Shown here: positions 10,764 through 23,800 of the stretch, in pieces
Layout: every line of letters begins with the position of its first letter
Numbering within the stretch: the first letter of the stretch is position 1
NCBI GenBank assembly: GCA_029532625.1
Contig: JARFXM010000004.1
Location: 3,782,001 to 3,846,000 of the forward strand
Reading direction: 5' to 3'
DNA from: Lomentospora prolificans
Taxonomy: Eukaryota > Ascomycota > Sordariomycetes > Microascales > Microascaceae
Length of the DNA stretch: 64,000 nucleotides
Notes under the pieces: model-generated
Database searches by the model: none
What the model was told of the DNA's origin: nothing
The model's input: only the letters and a program-made list of their open reading frames with translations
Translations under genes and position numbers: made by a program

Positions 10764-11808
10764 TTAGTAGAAGAGTAAGTCCACTGGTTCCCGAACGGCA
10801 GCGTATCGGTCTTTCAGCGCCTGTTTTGTGAGAAGACGAGCCAGGGGAATCATCGTATCCTTCATATCCATAACGCCCCGTTTTTTCTGGTCAACATGCG
10901 AGGCGTCCACCACTACACGCCTCAAGTGAGAGAGGGAAAGCGCGCCTTTTGTACATAGTCAGCCATCGCGCAGTGGTCATATTCTGCAGAAGAAATTACT
11001 CACCATTCTCGATCAAGTCTGACAGGCGCGCGGGTGTGCCTACTCCGATGCCGGTGCGTGACTTCCCCAGGAAGCTAACTTGCTCCTCGACTTTCATGTG
11101 CTTGGCAAACTGAGAGGTGAGAGGTGTCAGACCAAGATCGGAGCTTTCTGTATGTTGCTGTAGATTCAAACTCTTACCAATTTAGCCACGGTGTTGTCTT
11201 TGGACTGAAACTTGCGGACGGCTCTGCTGCTATATCAGCTTGACTGTTCGTAAAGGCGCCTATGCAAAGAGCCCAAGTATATCACTTACCGGACGACATT
11301 CGCCGCTCTTAAGCCCCCTCCGGTGACGATGAGGGTGTGGGGAGCGCCGTGAGGCTTTGGCGCCTTCCCAAGCGAGGCTGGGTCCTCGGTGAACTTTTCG
11401 AGGAACTCGGGAAGCCTTTCTGTGGTCCTCTGCTCCTTCCAGGACGTAGTATCCTTGATATAAACGGCTACAAATGAAGGATTGTAGTTAGTGGATAAAT
11501 TCCATGCAGCTGCCGTCGCAAGCACAGTCAAGGCGTCGTAGGCACAAAAGGCAGTGGGAATTACCAGAAATGGATAGATCAGAAAGCTCGACAGGACTCA
11601 GGTCAGTACCAAACCGAGAGGTTCTTTGAGCCAGGTGATCGGCGAGAAGTTGGCTATCCATTTTGGCAATGGCGCCGTTCACACCGAGCTCAAGATCAAT
11701 GAGCTCATCGTCCTCAGCATTGTTCTTGGCCTTTCTTCTCCGCTTCTTCTTCGAGGCACCGCTGTCGACGTCGGCAGCGGGGCGCTTGTTTGGCCGGGAT
11801 TCTGACAT
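10764..11808 (-). CDS. CMS1: Cms1/CMSS1-like 90S pre-ribosome protein
   Basis: Five exons: 11808-11565, 11467-11290, 11223-11178, 11109-11004 and 10945-10764, 251 aa. The N-terminus is a short basic, low-complexity region (KKKRRRKAKN). The rest follows the Cms1 family: DTTSWKEQRT, LIVTGGGLRAANVVRAVRKFQ, FAKHMKVEEQ, GIGVGTPARLSDLIENGALS and VVVDASHVDQKKRGVMDMKD. The fold resembles a DEAD-box helicase core lacking catalytic motifs; yeast Cms1 is part of the U3-containing 90S pre-ribosome. The acceptor of the second intron is a triple tagcagcag; I used the last AG because it gives the family-like R-A-V-R. The gene is in tandem with the NOP6-like gene, 1.1 kb apart, and both work in small-subunit assembly. 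Confidence 0.88.
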
Positions 11809-14800
11809 TGTAGGTTTCTCACTTCACTTCTAGATTTGAGTTGCTGGTATGGCACTAGGCCACCAGGGGAGTACTGGTGGGCAGATTCTTTCTTCGAAAG
11901 ACGGACTTGATTTGTGGCACAGGAAGAGAGGAATCAAGATATTCGAGTGCCTGCTAGGCAAACGCTGTCACCTTTTTTGTTGCTTTGAGTATTTTTGGAA
12001 TGTCCTAGCCAACAACGGCGTGTTGTAAGAAAATTTACGTCAAGTGGCCGAGAGTCTGGATTTTTGAGATCAATGGATGGAAAATCGGTGACGGTGGGGC
12101 GTGGGCGTGGGACAGCCAGCGGGAGCGAGAGTAAAAAAAAAAACATAAAAAAAAAGTCAACATCGAGAAGGCTAAAAGAGTTTAAGAGCTTAAATCTACA
12201 CCAGACATCAACTAATAGCAACCCCAATCTTCGAACGTCTCACAATTGCAAAATAGCAAGAGAAATAATAATCGGGAAAGTCGTCGTCAACACTAAATCA
12301 TCTGGGATATGCCGTTTGAGTGAGCTAAGAGAGAGCCAATTGATAGATTCTAGATTTACTGAGCCAAGTCCAAACCGCCCAACCCATGACAAGGAGACCA
12401 GCTAAAAGCCACTAGTCTCAACGCTGCGGATATCGTTCTCAATAACTTATACCGCGCTTCTTGGTAGAGGAGGGTTGTCTTTATTACTTGGTATTCATGG
12501 AGTCTCAAAGTTTGCGTTCAATAATGTAGATATCCTTTGAAATTCGGTGTCCAACAGGCGGAGGGCGTCTCCAGGCTGTATATATTGATCAATGATATAG
12601 TGAAACCTAAAGCACATCCACGCTCTCTTTGAACAGACCCTTCCATCCTAGTATAGAATCTCATGGCTCAAAATTGCTGACTTCTATGACCTCCGGCTTA
12701 CTATTAGGAAGGGATCACCACCTCCTGACCGCCAAAAGTAGGATCTAGTCCCTAGCAGAGATTTCGATCATAAACCTGACTAGTGATAGTATGCAAGTTC
12801 CGTCATAGACTGCAACTAGCCACTAGGAGCCCTGACACCTCGCTCGTGAGTATCTCTCGTATTGCCCCTGCCGTAGCCTGACTGTGCCGGTTTATCATTG
12901 ACTCGCTCACGATGGTTCGGAAACGGGTTTGCAAGTACCCGGCATGGTGGTGAAGCAATCCATATTCCGTACTTCTTCTCCCGCTATGCCACGCATCTGA
13001 TGGCTCCGACAGATGGGAACTCGATCCATAACAGGGGCCATAGGATCGACGTTTCTTGATCGCTAATAAAAGAAACCTATAATAGAGCGGAATACTCTCG
13101 ATTTGTTGTGACGTTTTCTTTCTTTCATTCTTTCTTTCTTCCAACTGCTCCTATGTGACCCATGTCTATGACATAGATAGCTGAATGAGAGCCATATATT
13201 CTTTTAAGAATAATGATTTCCTAGATTTCCACTCAGGGATGTCCGCAAACAAGCCTGGAGATCACTGTTTCTGAGTCGGAGGCACGCTCGCCCGACGCAG
13301 GACTATCCGGGATCGACAATGGGTTCCAGCGAATCTAAGCATGGGTTCGAGACGACGGTCTTCGGTGCCCGTTGACAGGGCTGCGCGTGGTGGTGGATTA
13401 CTTGTAGCCAGTCACGCTCCGGAAATGCCAGCAACCAGGCCGCAAAACAGGATCCCTGATTCCAAAACCCGGGTTCCAGTCGACCCCATGTTTCGGATTT
13501 CAGAATCTCTTTTACTAAGCATCCCTTTTTTGCGTCGCTTTGAGAAAACACGTTTACTCGTTAGGGGGATATTGTATAACCTTCGGCTCCCTCTTATTAG
13601 TCCCGACAGGCTCTTCTGTTTCTTGGCTGATGCTTTGCCTCTGCACTATCACGTGTAGGGCGAGACGGTCACCGACGCTGGCTGGGCGACCGTTATAAGG
13701 TTTGCATGCCCAAACACAGGTTGGCTACGCATGACAGAGGCCCAAGCTCCTGCTCAGGGTGTCATCCAATGTCTGGAACGAGACCGGCTCAGACTTGCAT
13801 CAGGAAGTCGAGTTTGGACTGGCGAACGAGAGGACCGACCAGTACACCACACTTTGACTTGTTTTCTTCACTCCCTTGTACCAGGAAAAAACCCGGTGCC
13901 TGGCTGCACAGAAGTGTCTCGAAATCGAACAGCTCAAAAAGGGGGGGGGGAAAGTCATACGGTCTGAGGTGACTAGACCCTGGAGGAATGGCTAGCTGCT
14001 ATGAAATACGACCTTGGACAGACATATACATACATACAGGTATGGCAAGTCGCCTTAATAAGCGGAATGAGCTTGATATCAGAAATGAGGAAAGAAAAAA
14101 TTGGGGAAGAATGAGACGGACATATTCCTTGGCTAGGTTATTTTAATGTGGACGTTCTGATCTACAACACTAAACATTGAAGTATCAAAATCGTCGATTG
14201 ATCTGACGACCCGGTCAATAAGCTGAAGGGAGGCAAACGGTTCAATAAACTGATGGATGTTGTGGGAACAGAGGATGGAGCGGACACAAGGGACACAGCA
14301 GTGGCGCAGATGACCGTGGCAATGCTGGCTTGTACCGCTCGCTGGCTGGCTAGCTGGCTTCCAGTTAATCCAAGAGGATTTACGAACTACAGTGGCTCGG
14401 TTCAGTGTTTCCCATTTGCCTACTACAGTCAGGCCAGCCCCTTGTGACATATGATGAATAGAACCACCTGGACAGGCCAGCCCTAGTAAGGCCTGGCTGG
14501 CGGTCGGACCAGACACCAGCCGGGCACCCAATCATCGGGGCAAAATCCCGCCAACAGCATTCCGCCATACAACACCAACAGCTAAAGTATTCACAGGTAC
14601 GTCGTGTCCGGTACCCCATCAACGTCACCCCTTCCGCCAGCGTGCTTTGTGAGAGGCCGCTCGCATGAATTGATCCCGTTTCACACCCTGCATCGCACCT
14701 TACTGCTGGCTCTCTCTACCCTCAACCATCCCGGCCATGGTCGCGAACCTTCTTTGTCCCTGGATCAGTCTCCCTTCTCTTGCACCATTTTCACAACAGC

Positions 14801-15078
14801 GTAATCATTGATGCAGAAATATTAAGCCCAGGCTAGAATCAGCAGGAGCCCACTGATCTGACCCCTGTCGAACCCTTTGGCGAGAAACGCGCATCAGCAA
14901 CCCCTGGTTCTGGCGACCTCGGAGAAGCCAGCCAGCCAGCTAGTCGCTGGCACTTCAGTAATCCCTCTAATACTACTACCCTGGGTTGCCACTTTGGCCA
15001 GAAACCCGGAATTGCGACCATAACCCGAAATATTTCTCCCCCACACCCGCCCTCGATTACGACGGCTTCACTCTAAGA
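11809..15078. other. Intergenic, 3.3 kb between CMS1-like (leftward) and RhoGAP (rightward) genes
   Basis: No recognisable gene. The part 12200-12830 is TA-rich and full of stops, possibly old repeat DNA. From 14330 to 14950, upstream of the RhoGAP gene, GGCTGG/CCAGCC tetramer-like clusters recur (for example 14336-14353 and 14930-14942). Confidence 0.5.
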
Positions 15079-17885
15079 ATGACTGGTCTCCACTCTCCTT
15101 CGTCACTCTTCCCTTCTTCCAAAAATCATCAACGCAACGCATCTGGAAACATGTCGTTAGGAACAACACCAACAGCTGTGCCCGAGGGCACCCCGGCAGG
15201 TGCTAATGGCACCGCGACGCCTGCCCCAAACGCGCGGTCTGCCAACCCCGGAGCCAACGGAGTAGAGGGTACCTCCAAGCAAGTTCAGGAGGTTCTCTCA
15301 TCTGAGGTAATTGCACACAAGACATTACCCTCCACGAGGTTGCTGAAGAATGGACGGGACTAACCTTCCCCCTCTCGACCAGATCGCCATCTCGGCAATG
15401 CTTCATAGGCTCAAGCAGAGCATCGCAGCTGCAAAGGTAGGCCTACCACGTCCCTTGCTACCTAATTGGCCTTCCAGCGCCTACAAGCTACCTACAGTCT
15501 GCGCAGGGTTATGGCTGACCATTGTATCTTCGGCTTCACAGGAGTTTGCCCTTTTCCTCAAGAGGCGAGCGACCCTCGAAGACGAGCACGCACACGGTCT
15601 CAAGAAGCTCTGCCGCCTGACGCAAGAAAGCATACACCGACCCGAACACAAGCAGGGAAGCTTTGCCCTGGCCTACGACGACATGCTCGTGATCCACGAA
15701 CGAATGGCCGAGAACGGTCTTCAGTTCGCATCCTCGCTCATCGTGATGCACGATGACTTGATGGAGCTCGCCGCTATTGCCGAACGCAACCGAAAGGGCT
15801 GGAAGGCGAACGGACTCGCTCCCGAGCAGCGCGTCAGCGAGATCGAGGCCGCTATGCGCAAGTCCAAAGCCAAGTACGACTCCCTCGCCGAGGAGTACGA
15901 GCGCGCGAGAACAGGCGATACATCCAGGCAAAGTGGGAAAATGTTCTTCAAGGGCGCCAAGTCTGCCGCACAGCACGAGGAAGATCTGCTCCGGAAAGTT
16001 CAGGGAGCCGACCAGGATTATCACGGCAAGGTGCAAATTCTCCAAGCCGAGAAGACCGAGCTCATCCAGCGCACCCGGCCCGAAGCCGTCAAGGCCATTC
16101 ACGACCTTGTTCGAGAGACAGATTCCGGCCTCTCTCTACAGATGCAAAAATTTGGTAAGTATTAGCAGCATCGCAACGATGCGGCGCCAGTGCACACCCA
16201 GTCTTGATACCCCGTCGTGCGTGGCTATCCGTTTTGCCCTCGACTGATTATTTCTATAGCTACATTCAACGAGAAGCTTCTGCTAAGCAATGGCCTCTGT
16301 ATCAGCCCGCTTAAGAACAATGAAAACAACCCCCAACAGCCGCGTAGCCTCAGGGAGGCTGTGGCTTCGATTAATAATGAAAGGGACCTGAACGATTACC
16401 TTGTAGCTCACCATCCCAAGGTTCCTGCGAATCCTCCAGAGGTCAAATACGAGCGAAATCCCGTGTGTTTACTACCCGTTTCCCCTCGAATCGTAACCCT
16501 CATGTTGACGTAGCTAACCATCCGTATCAGGTTCTCAACCCACCTCCTCAGGCCTCAATGACCCAACCAACTGTTGCGAGAGGGCAGACCTCCCCCTCGG
16601 GCCAGTTCCCCGTTCAGCCGCTAGCCCAGCCCTTGGGTGGCCAAGGAGGCTCCAACTTTAACTCGCCTGTTACCTCACCTGGCACGCAAGGGTTCTCACC
16701 GACTGTGGCTACGTCACCCATCCAGCAACAACAGCAACCCCAAGTTCGCCCCTCGTCTCAACAGCGACCTGCTTCACAGCAGCAACCGGCCTTACCCCAG
16801 CATTCTCAGCAGCATAGCCGAACCTTTAGCGCAGGTGGCCTGCTCAACCAAGGTGCCCCTAACCCCCAGCAATCTACCCAACAACCGGGTGGTTTTGGAA
16901 ACAACGGTTCCAGATTTGGTGGTCCTCCGGGAACCATGTCGTCACAAGGCCCTCCTCAACTCGGAGCCCTCTCCTTCCAGCCTACGCCACCAGCAGCACA
17001 GTATGCTGCTGGAGTGGGCCCACAAGCCCACCAGCGGGATTCCGGCGGCATGAACCCCCTCCTCCAGAACCCTTCCAACTCTCAAGGTGGTGTTCCTCCC
17101 TCGATGCTGTCGGCGGCCCCCATCATGCGACAGCAATCGCCGCCGGCCCAAGTGGCGGCTAAACCAGTATTCGGCATCCACTTGAGCAAGCTCTACGAGC
17201 GTGATGGCCTTGCCGTTCCCATGGTTGTCTATCAGTGCATCCAAGCGGTTGATCTGTATGGTTTGAATATGGAGGGTATCTACCGCCAGTCGGGCTCCAT
17301 GAACTCAATCAACAAGCTCAAGGTGATGTTCGACACCGGTAAGTGAAAGGCGGCCCTATGAAGCAGAGTGGAAGTGGTTTTCGCGACTAACGCATAATTA
17401 GATTCAACAAACCCCGCACTCGATTTCCGGATTCCCGACAGCTTCTTCCATGATGTGAACAGTGTCACAGGTCTGCTGAAGCAGTTCTTCCGCGATCTAC
17501 CTGATCCACTTCTGACTATGGAGCATCACTCGGCCTTGGTCGAAGCAGCTAGTAAGTTTTCTCGGTGTCTTTCTCAACTTGCCTCGGTTATTAACTGGGT
17601 TTTCTAGAACATGATGATGATATTGTACGACGTGACTCGCTCCATGCCATCATCAATAACCTGCCAGACCCCAACTATGCCACATTGCGAGCCCTGACCC
17701 TTCACCTTCACCGCGTCATGGATAACGCTCACCTCAACCGCATGAACTCGCACAATTTAGCAGTGATCTTCGGCCCTACTCTCATGGGTACTGATCCCAG
17801 TACAAGTATTACCGATGCTGGCTGGCAGATCAAAGTCGTCGATACGATTCTGCAAAACACGTACCAGATCTTTGACGACGATTGA
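15079..17885 (+). CDS. RGD1: Rgd1-type F-BAR / RhoGAP protein
   Basis: GTPase-activating protein for Rho-type GTPases with membrane-binding F-BAR; yeast Rgd1 acts on Rho3 and Rho4 in polarity, the cell wall and cytokinesis. Seven exons: 15079-15306, 15383-15436, 15542-16154, 16260-16462, 16531-17338, 17402-17551 and 17608-17885, 777 aa. The F-BAR region covers about 77-330 (EFALFLKRRATLEDEHAHGLKKL). A Gln/Pro/Ser-rich linker follows (about 390-570, with repeated QQ and QP). The RhoGAP domain is about 580-770, with the arginine-finger motif GIYRQSG (Arg near 617), KQFFRDLPDPLLT and NLAVIFGPTLMG. All joins keep frame. The start is uncertain: ATG at 15079 (MTGLHSPSS) is used, but the ATG at 15151 would remove only 24 disordered residues. 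An antisense frame of 188 codons over exon 3 is a shadow of codon bias. Confidence 0.92.
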
Positions 17886-18834
17886 AGTGTCTACGCCCTT
17901 AATAACGGCGGCCAAGGCTGAAAATCCATTCCCAGCTTAGATCTGGTGGGTTGGGATTTGCTCGCCTGTTCGGCTTGTACGTGGCTATGGCTTCGGTCTC
18001 CATACCTTTAATTCTCGCCCTCCGCTTACCAGGTATTGGTGTTGGCGTGTGCTCAGCCCGGAGGACTCTTTGCGTGTACTAAGTATGTAACGGCCTTGTG
18101 TTTCTTTCCTCTCGACCAAATTCTCTTGGCTTCTTTTGTTTGGTTGTACTACTTGAAGCTTTTCGCTCCGTTTTTCCTTCGATATCCTCTTCATGAAGCA
18201 AAACTTTGGTGGAGTTGGGAAATCGGTTCCATCTACTGTTTTATCTCCTTCATTGCATGCCCCTGTTTCGTTTACCCGCCAATCTGCTTGTTACGGGTCT
18301 TGACGACAGATCATCTTGATGTACCATGCTGTGATGTGCATGGCAAGATCAATCACTGGATAACCTTGTCATCTAAATATTAATGATCTTCCACACATTC
18401 CCTGTCACCTAGTCCCCTTTGGCTTCTGTCTAGAGTGCAAGTACACACCCCTTTGTGTGTGTAAGTGTTTATATGTGTCTTAACTTGGAGATGAAAGGGC
18501 AGCATGGTCAACAAATGGATCGCTTGGTCCATCTACCTACTCAGTCAACCGTGGTTTGCATGTTCTTCTTTGCTTAGGGGAGATAGCATCACTCCCTCGC
18601 CCACATAGGAGCATCACGACAGTCCGTTTCACCTCAAGCCGAACCCCTCGAGTACTCCTTCTCTTTCCTCCAACCTGTTTATGCTCCTCTTCCCGTTACC
18701 TTCGACTCATTACCCCAGCGTTTACCATCGCGATCGAGGACCCGGAATGTCGTGACCCTTGGGCGTTATTGATGTTCACTTGAACGATTTCTATTCTACC
18801 CAACGCCCGGTAAGGAACCCAAAAATCAATCCCA
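17886..18834. other. Intergenic between RhoGAP and MYND genes
   Basis: This is the T-rich 3' flank of the RhoGAP gene followed by the promoter of the MYND gene. No gene is seen. Confidence 0.6.
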
Positions 18835-19755
18835 TTGAACCTCTCCGCCAAGGACCCCCAGGCCACGCAAAACATGCAAACTAGACGCCCACGCTGCCTC
18901 CACTGCGGCAAAAAGCGATGGGTGAGCTACCGCCTCAAGAAATGCGACTCATGCTCAAAACCGCTCTACTGCTCCGACGAGTGCCGCACGCAAGGCGAAG
19001 CCAAGCACAAGCCCGACTGCGCCGGCCCACCCTCCAGCGAACCCTCGCACGAGCTGGCCGACCTCGTGCGCGCCGAGCCCAGCGGTCCCTGCATGACCGT
19101 GGCGGGGTGGCATCCGCCTAGGCGGGACGAAAAGAAGCTGTCGCCGCCGAAGGGGCTCTCGGGGCCTATCCCCATGCCGTTTTCTCACTTGGAGGGGGGG
19201 ACGTGGCTCCATTTCCGACCGAAGCGGGACGTGTACGCCCTCCTCATCGACATTTACCGTCTCCGAATCATTGACAGGTTCAAGTACGCCCTCATCTTCG
19301 AACCCGTTACGCCCTTTCGATTCCTGCGCTGGATGAACTACGTCCGGGAGGGCAAGAGGAACCTCTTCCCTCCCTGGTGGAGCCCAAGCCACCAGACGGA
19401 CTGCCTCATCCTCGCCATGGACGAACGCTGCGGGTGGTCCTACCTCAAGAACAAAATGTGCCTCGCGGACCTAGAGGATCGGTACGGGAGCAGGTGGTTC
19501 GTCGTCGAGATGAGAATGTTCCTGGCCGAGGTGTGCGGTCCGCCCCCGACCTGGGAGCACATCCTTAGCTGGAGGCGTCACCTGGCTCGAAAGGAGCAAG
19601 GGGTTTCTTGCGATTGCTATTCGGCGTTCAAGACGGAGGCTGAACCCCTGTTGCGTGATCAGAACATGTGCGTGGATGACCTTCCTGGCGGGGATCAGGT
19701 CGAGTCCGAGGACGATGCGACGACGGAAGAGAGTGATTCGGGGTCCGTCGATTGA
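18835..19755 (+). CDS. MYND-type zinc finger protein, intronless
   Basis: Single exon of 306 aa. The N-terminus carries a complete MYND zinc finger: Cys21/Cys24, Cys37/Cys40, Cys46/Cys50, His58/Cys62, spaced as C-x2-C..C-x2-C..C-x3-C..H-x3-C. MYND domains bind two zinc ions and contact proline-rich partners. No SET domain or other known enzyme domain follows. The middle (about 120-260) is Trp/Arg-rich and globular-looking, with segments such as YALLIDIYRLRIIDRFKYA and DRYGSRWFVVEMRMF; this arrangement occurs in uncharacterised fungal MYND proteins. The last ~25 residues are acidic (DDATTEESDSGS). A second in-frame ATG 13 codons later could also be used. It is convergent with MED12. Function unknown; probably a protein-protein adaptor. 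Confidence 0.82.
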   Translation: MNLSAKDPQATQNMQTRRPRCLHCGKKRWVSYRLKKCDSCSKPLYCSDECRTQGEAKHKPDCAGPPSSEPSHELADLVRAEPSGPCMTVAGWHPPRRDEKKLSPPKGLSGPIPMPFSHLEGGTWLHFRPKRDVYALLIDIYRLRIIDRFKYALIFEPVTPFRFLRWMNYVREGKRNLFPPWWSPSHQTDCLILAMDERCGWSYLKNKMCLADLEDRYGSRWFVVEMRMFLAEVCGPPPTWEHILSWRRHLARKEQGVSCDCYSAFKTEAEPLLRDQNMCVDDLPGGDQVESEDDATTEESDSGSVD

Positions 19756-20809
19756 AGGCGAGGGTGGAGGAGCACGAGACCGACACGACGTCAAGGTGGA
19801 GAGATTTGTAAACAGAAGCTATATTCATCAGCCAACACCGCTCCGATGCTTTCTCTCCTGCGCAATGCCCGAGAAAGCCCCTAATAAATGCAATGATATG
19901 AACCGGGTATAATACACCGAGCAACCTGCGCCAGGGAAAGACGAAAAAGGAAAAGAAAAAAAAAACTCCATGGTGATGGAATAAAAGAGACAAGTGTGAA
20001 GTGAATGTAGAGGTATCATGTAAAGTAGAAAACCCGGGCCTCCTCGCTCCCACCAGATGGAGAGGATCAAGAACATGGGACTGGTGTGTGCCTAAGGTGA
20101 AGGACCAAAACCCGTCATGCGCTTCTAACTACATGCTGTCAGTGTGTATAGACATTGTGCCGGTCTGCAATTCTCCTCCGAGCCGCCCAAGGGTATTAAT
20201 CAGAGATACTAAATGGATAAATAAACAAGAAACACAAGGTAACGCGGAAAACGCCCGAAACACAACTCCCCCGTGTAACCTGGCCGAGGGCTTGCTGGTG
20301 TCTTTGCAAAAGCGATGCGCCCGTACTGTTTGGTCCATGACAAAAACTCCAGATGCAGCATTCGTATCAGACAAGATCATTTGTAGTCGTCCCGAATTCC
20401 CTCAAACCATCTCCCAGCCGTATTATCTTCCAATGAGAGAAGTATCATGACAGACTGTGCTTGTTCTGTACTCTTGAAGAAGACAAAATCCGTTCCTCCA
20501 GACCTCCTCCGTCCATATAAAATATTTCGCTGTATGGTATGCTAACTGCCAGAAAGGAAACGATAACCTGCTCCGTCATTTACACAAAGGGAAACCATCC
20601 CACCGAATCGTTCTGTAGTCGTATCATGCCATCGCCGCCGCTTGCTTTGCAAAGAATGGTAATGAATGGTCTGGTGATGCAAAATGGAAAGATAAGAAGA
20701 AATGCCCGAGTATATATATATATAGACAGGGCTAGGATGAGACGCTGAGGATTTAGAGGACAAAGTTTGCTCAGCGTTGCAATAGTCCAGCTCGGACGCC
20801 CTTACGAGT
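19756..20809. other. Intergenic between convergent MYND and MED12 genes
   Basis: Shared 3' flanks of about 1 kb with short AT repeats (near 20711-20724). No gene is seen. Confidence 0.6.
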
Positions 20810-23800
20810 CTATCGCAACTTGATCGCCTCGAACAAGGTAAGGCTTGGGCTAGTGTCGTTTTCGCCAACGTTGGGGGTTGGCTCGTTCAGTACCTCCCAT
20901 CGTCGGTACGAGAAGGGCATCAGCTTTTCCGCCTGCCCTGGCGCGCCGAGCATCGCGGTTCTCGTGGAACCACCCTGCATGCTCATTCGGTTGCGGGGCG
21001 AAAGCATCAAATTGTCCTGAGGGGGCATATAACTGAGGAGGTACCGAAGGCGCGGATCGGACGAAGCGTTCTGCAGCGCCGTCGGTTCGGAGATAAGAAC
21101 GAGGCGACAGCAGTGCGCGCGTGCCTCATCAGGGAGACCATCGACAAGTACCATAGCAACGTCCAGAACTTGCTCGGCGAGGCCACAGTTCTGAGCAACC
21201 TGCGCCTCGGCTGGGTCGAGAGCGTCCAATTCCTGAAAGATACCCGCGAGAGCTAATAACACCTTGGCCTTCAGCTCTGTTTGTGCCGGGTTTGGCGGAG
21301 GGCGAATGGTGTTGCCTCCGGGGGTGGGAGCCGGCGCCGGTTCAGCAGCCGGCCCGATATGCATAGCTACAAATTTGAGCATCAGGGGTAGCCATCCGGT
21401 TAAAACGAGGATATGAAGTCGTTTCTTCTCTTCCTCATTGCTGGAAAGAATATCCCATAGATCCGATACCTTTTCCGAGATGGAGGGTGTAAGCTGAGTA
21501 GCTTTCGAAGCCGGGTGGCCACTAGTAATAGACTCCATGACAGAGACCAAACTTTCTGCAGCTCTCAGGGAACGTTCATCTCCCAGGTTCGCCGAAGATG
21601 GAGTTTTGAAGGACGGAACGAGATCAATAAATCGGCTTCGTGCTTCGTTTCGGACATGCTGGGCGATGGTGTCGTTGAGATGGGGAAGCATGCTCGTCCA
21701 CATGACATTATTCGCTTCAATCGCCCTCTCCATCGCCTTGGTGAAAAGACTAATATGTGACTCCGTTTGGTGGTCGGCTGCCATCTCGCTCTCGTCGCTA
21801 AGGCTAAGCGAAAGTTTTACCTGGCAGAAGGGCAAACTTAATTCATTCGCCATCTCTAGAATACTGTCAAAGGATATCTGCGGCCCAGAGCCGTCACCCA
21901 GGCCCAGTGCTTGGGTGGCGAGCATATCGACCAACTGACGTAAGGACGGCGGGGATACGTTGCAAGTGTAGTCTTGGGCCAACCCGCTGGGGTCTATGAG
22001 CACAAGGTTTTTGAAGAGGTCCAATACAGCAGGCCAGCATCCAGGGCCGTCGAGGAGGAGACCGCTACCGCCGATCTTTCCACCCATCTCGCAATACTCG
22101 GCAAGAGCAGAGTTGAGGAGCCGACGAAGCTGATCAGAGTGTCGAGAAAGCAAGGTCCGTTGTTGAATGTAGAATCGGCAGCACTCCTCGGGCATCAGAA
22201 TGGTGGATTGGGGCAAGCGCATCGATGTTAACTGTAATGTCTCTTGCAAGTAAGGCCCGGAAGGTGAGGTGGAAACAGGACTCGGTGCATTGGGTAAGTA
22301 CGCCTTGAGGATAGTTGTGAGGCCGAGACACCCCTGGCCGATCAAAAGGGGAAATATATCCACTAGAGGTGGCCGGCCAACCCTTGTCTTGACAGTCCCC
22401 ACCCATTGTGCCATTTTCTCGTCGAAGTGCTGTGCATCGAATGCGCGTAGGCGCGTTAACAAAGGGATACATCCTCGCTGAGCCTCGATAGACTTAGACC
22501 AACAGCTCTCGAGACGGCCAATAATGGTTCGGAAAAGTCTGTCCATCGTAGGTTGGTCGACTCGGGTTCCGGTAGACAAAACCTTCTCTACTTCCTCATA
22601 TAGCGTTCCTTCTATATCTTGCATATACCCGGCCATGTTATCCGACACAGGGGAGCAGGCGTCTATGCCAGACGTCCGATCGCACCGAAGAAGCTCGCTG
22701 CGGAGTTGTCGGCCCTGATCCTCCAACCCGGGAATGCGATCCGCAAGACTAGCAAGTGAAGCGAGAAGAACACGAGCGGGCGCCAGCCCCTGCGTGTCGC
22801 TAATCGTCTTGAAAGAAGCCATGAGGCTGTCAAAAAGTTTCTTCACGTCTTCCATCGCCGCAAAAGTCGTCAAATGAACGTTGACCGTTTCAGTACAGGA
22901 TGCCAGGAGCTCCGGGTTTGATATCTTCGAAGCCAGTGCAACCGTGCCGAGAAGCATCTCGAAATCGTTAGCAGCCTCGAGCACAGTTCGGGAGTAGTTG
23001 AACATGGCGCAAGATATGCCTGGGCCTTCGGTAGTGCGGGCAGCAGGAGCAAATACTTGATCTCGGAGAAAGGCACCTATACTCGTCTGGAGGCCCCGGC
23101 TACTTCTGCTGACAGGTTTGGCGAGCCTAGACGCCGGCATGGGTTTTCTCTGTGAAATAGGATCATCAGGACTCAAAGGTAGACCCAGCCCTTGCTTCAC
23201 AAGTTTAATAGCGTTTTCCACATCCATCTTTTCTTCTTCTACATCAAACGACGCCCGACGAAGAAGGTTACCCCTCATACATCTCAGGGACGGATTCAAT
23301 GCATGGGTAGGTAGCTCCACAAGCAGACGCGTACTGCAAGGCCCTTCCGAGCCAATCTCTTCTGGGTTAGAGAGGCCGCCGCGAGATATGAGCCACTGGA
23401 TGTACCGAGCAACCGAAAAGTCAAAGGAGCGAGCCAGGTCGGAAACGATAGCATAGACTAATTTCTTGCGCTCCTGGTCGTCCGCAGGAATCAAATCCAG
23501 ATACTCGAGAACAGCGGCAGTGATGTCGAGACCTTGTTTGCTCCAGGACCGAAGTAGCCGAACCGTAACATAAACTTTGGCCGAGCCCGGTCGAAGCGGC
23601 GAGGTGCCCCAATCTAGCACCGTACGGAGTATTGCTGTCTTATCAGGTCCAGAGGCCCAACATTGAGAGACGAAGCTGTCATTGAACGGCTGATGGAGAG
23701 TCACATCGAGAAGTTTAACCAGCCGCTGCTGCATACTCTGAGGGGACGCCGAATCGCTGCCGGACACAAGACGGTTATTTCGTGAGTCGATGAGGTGGTA

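Noticed and set aside
15536..16102. 188-codon antisense frame over exon 3 of the RhoGAP gene
   Set aside because: A mirror of biased codon use on the real F-BAR coding strand.
18835..19755. SET-domain methyltransferase (SMYD-like) because of the MYND finger
   Set aside because: No SET motifs (NHxC, GEEL-type) occur in the 306 residues.
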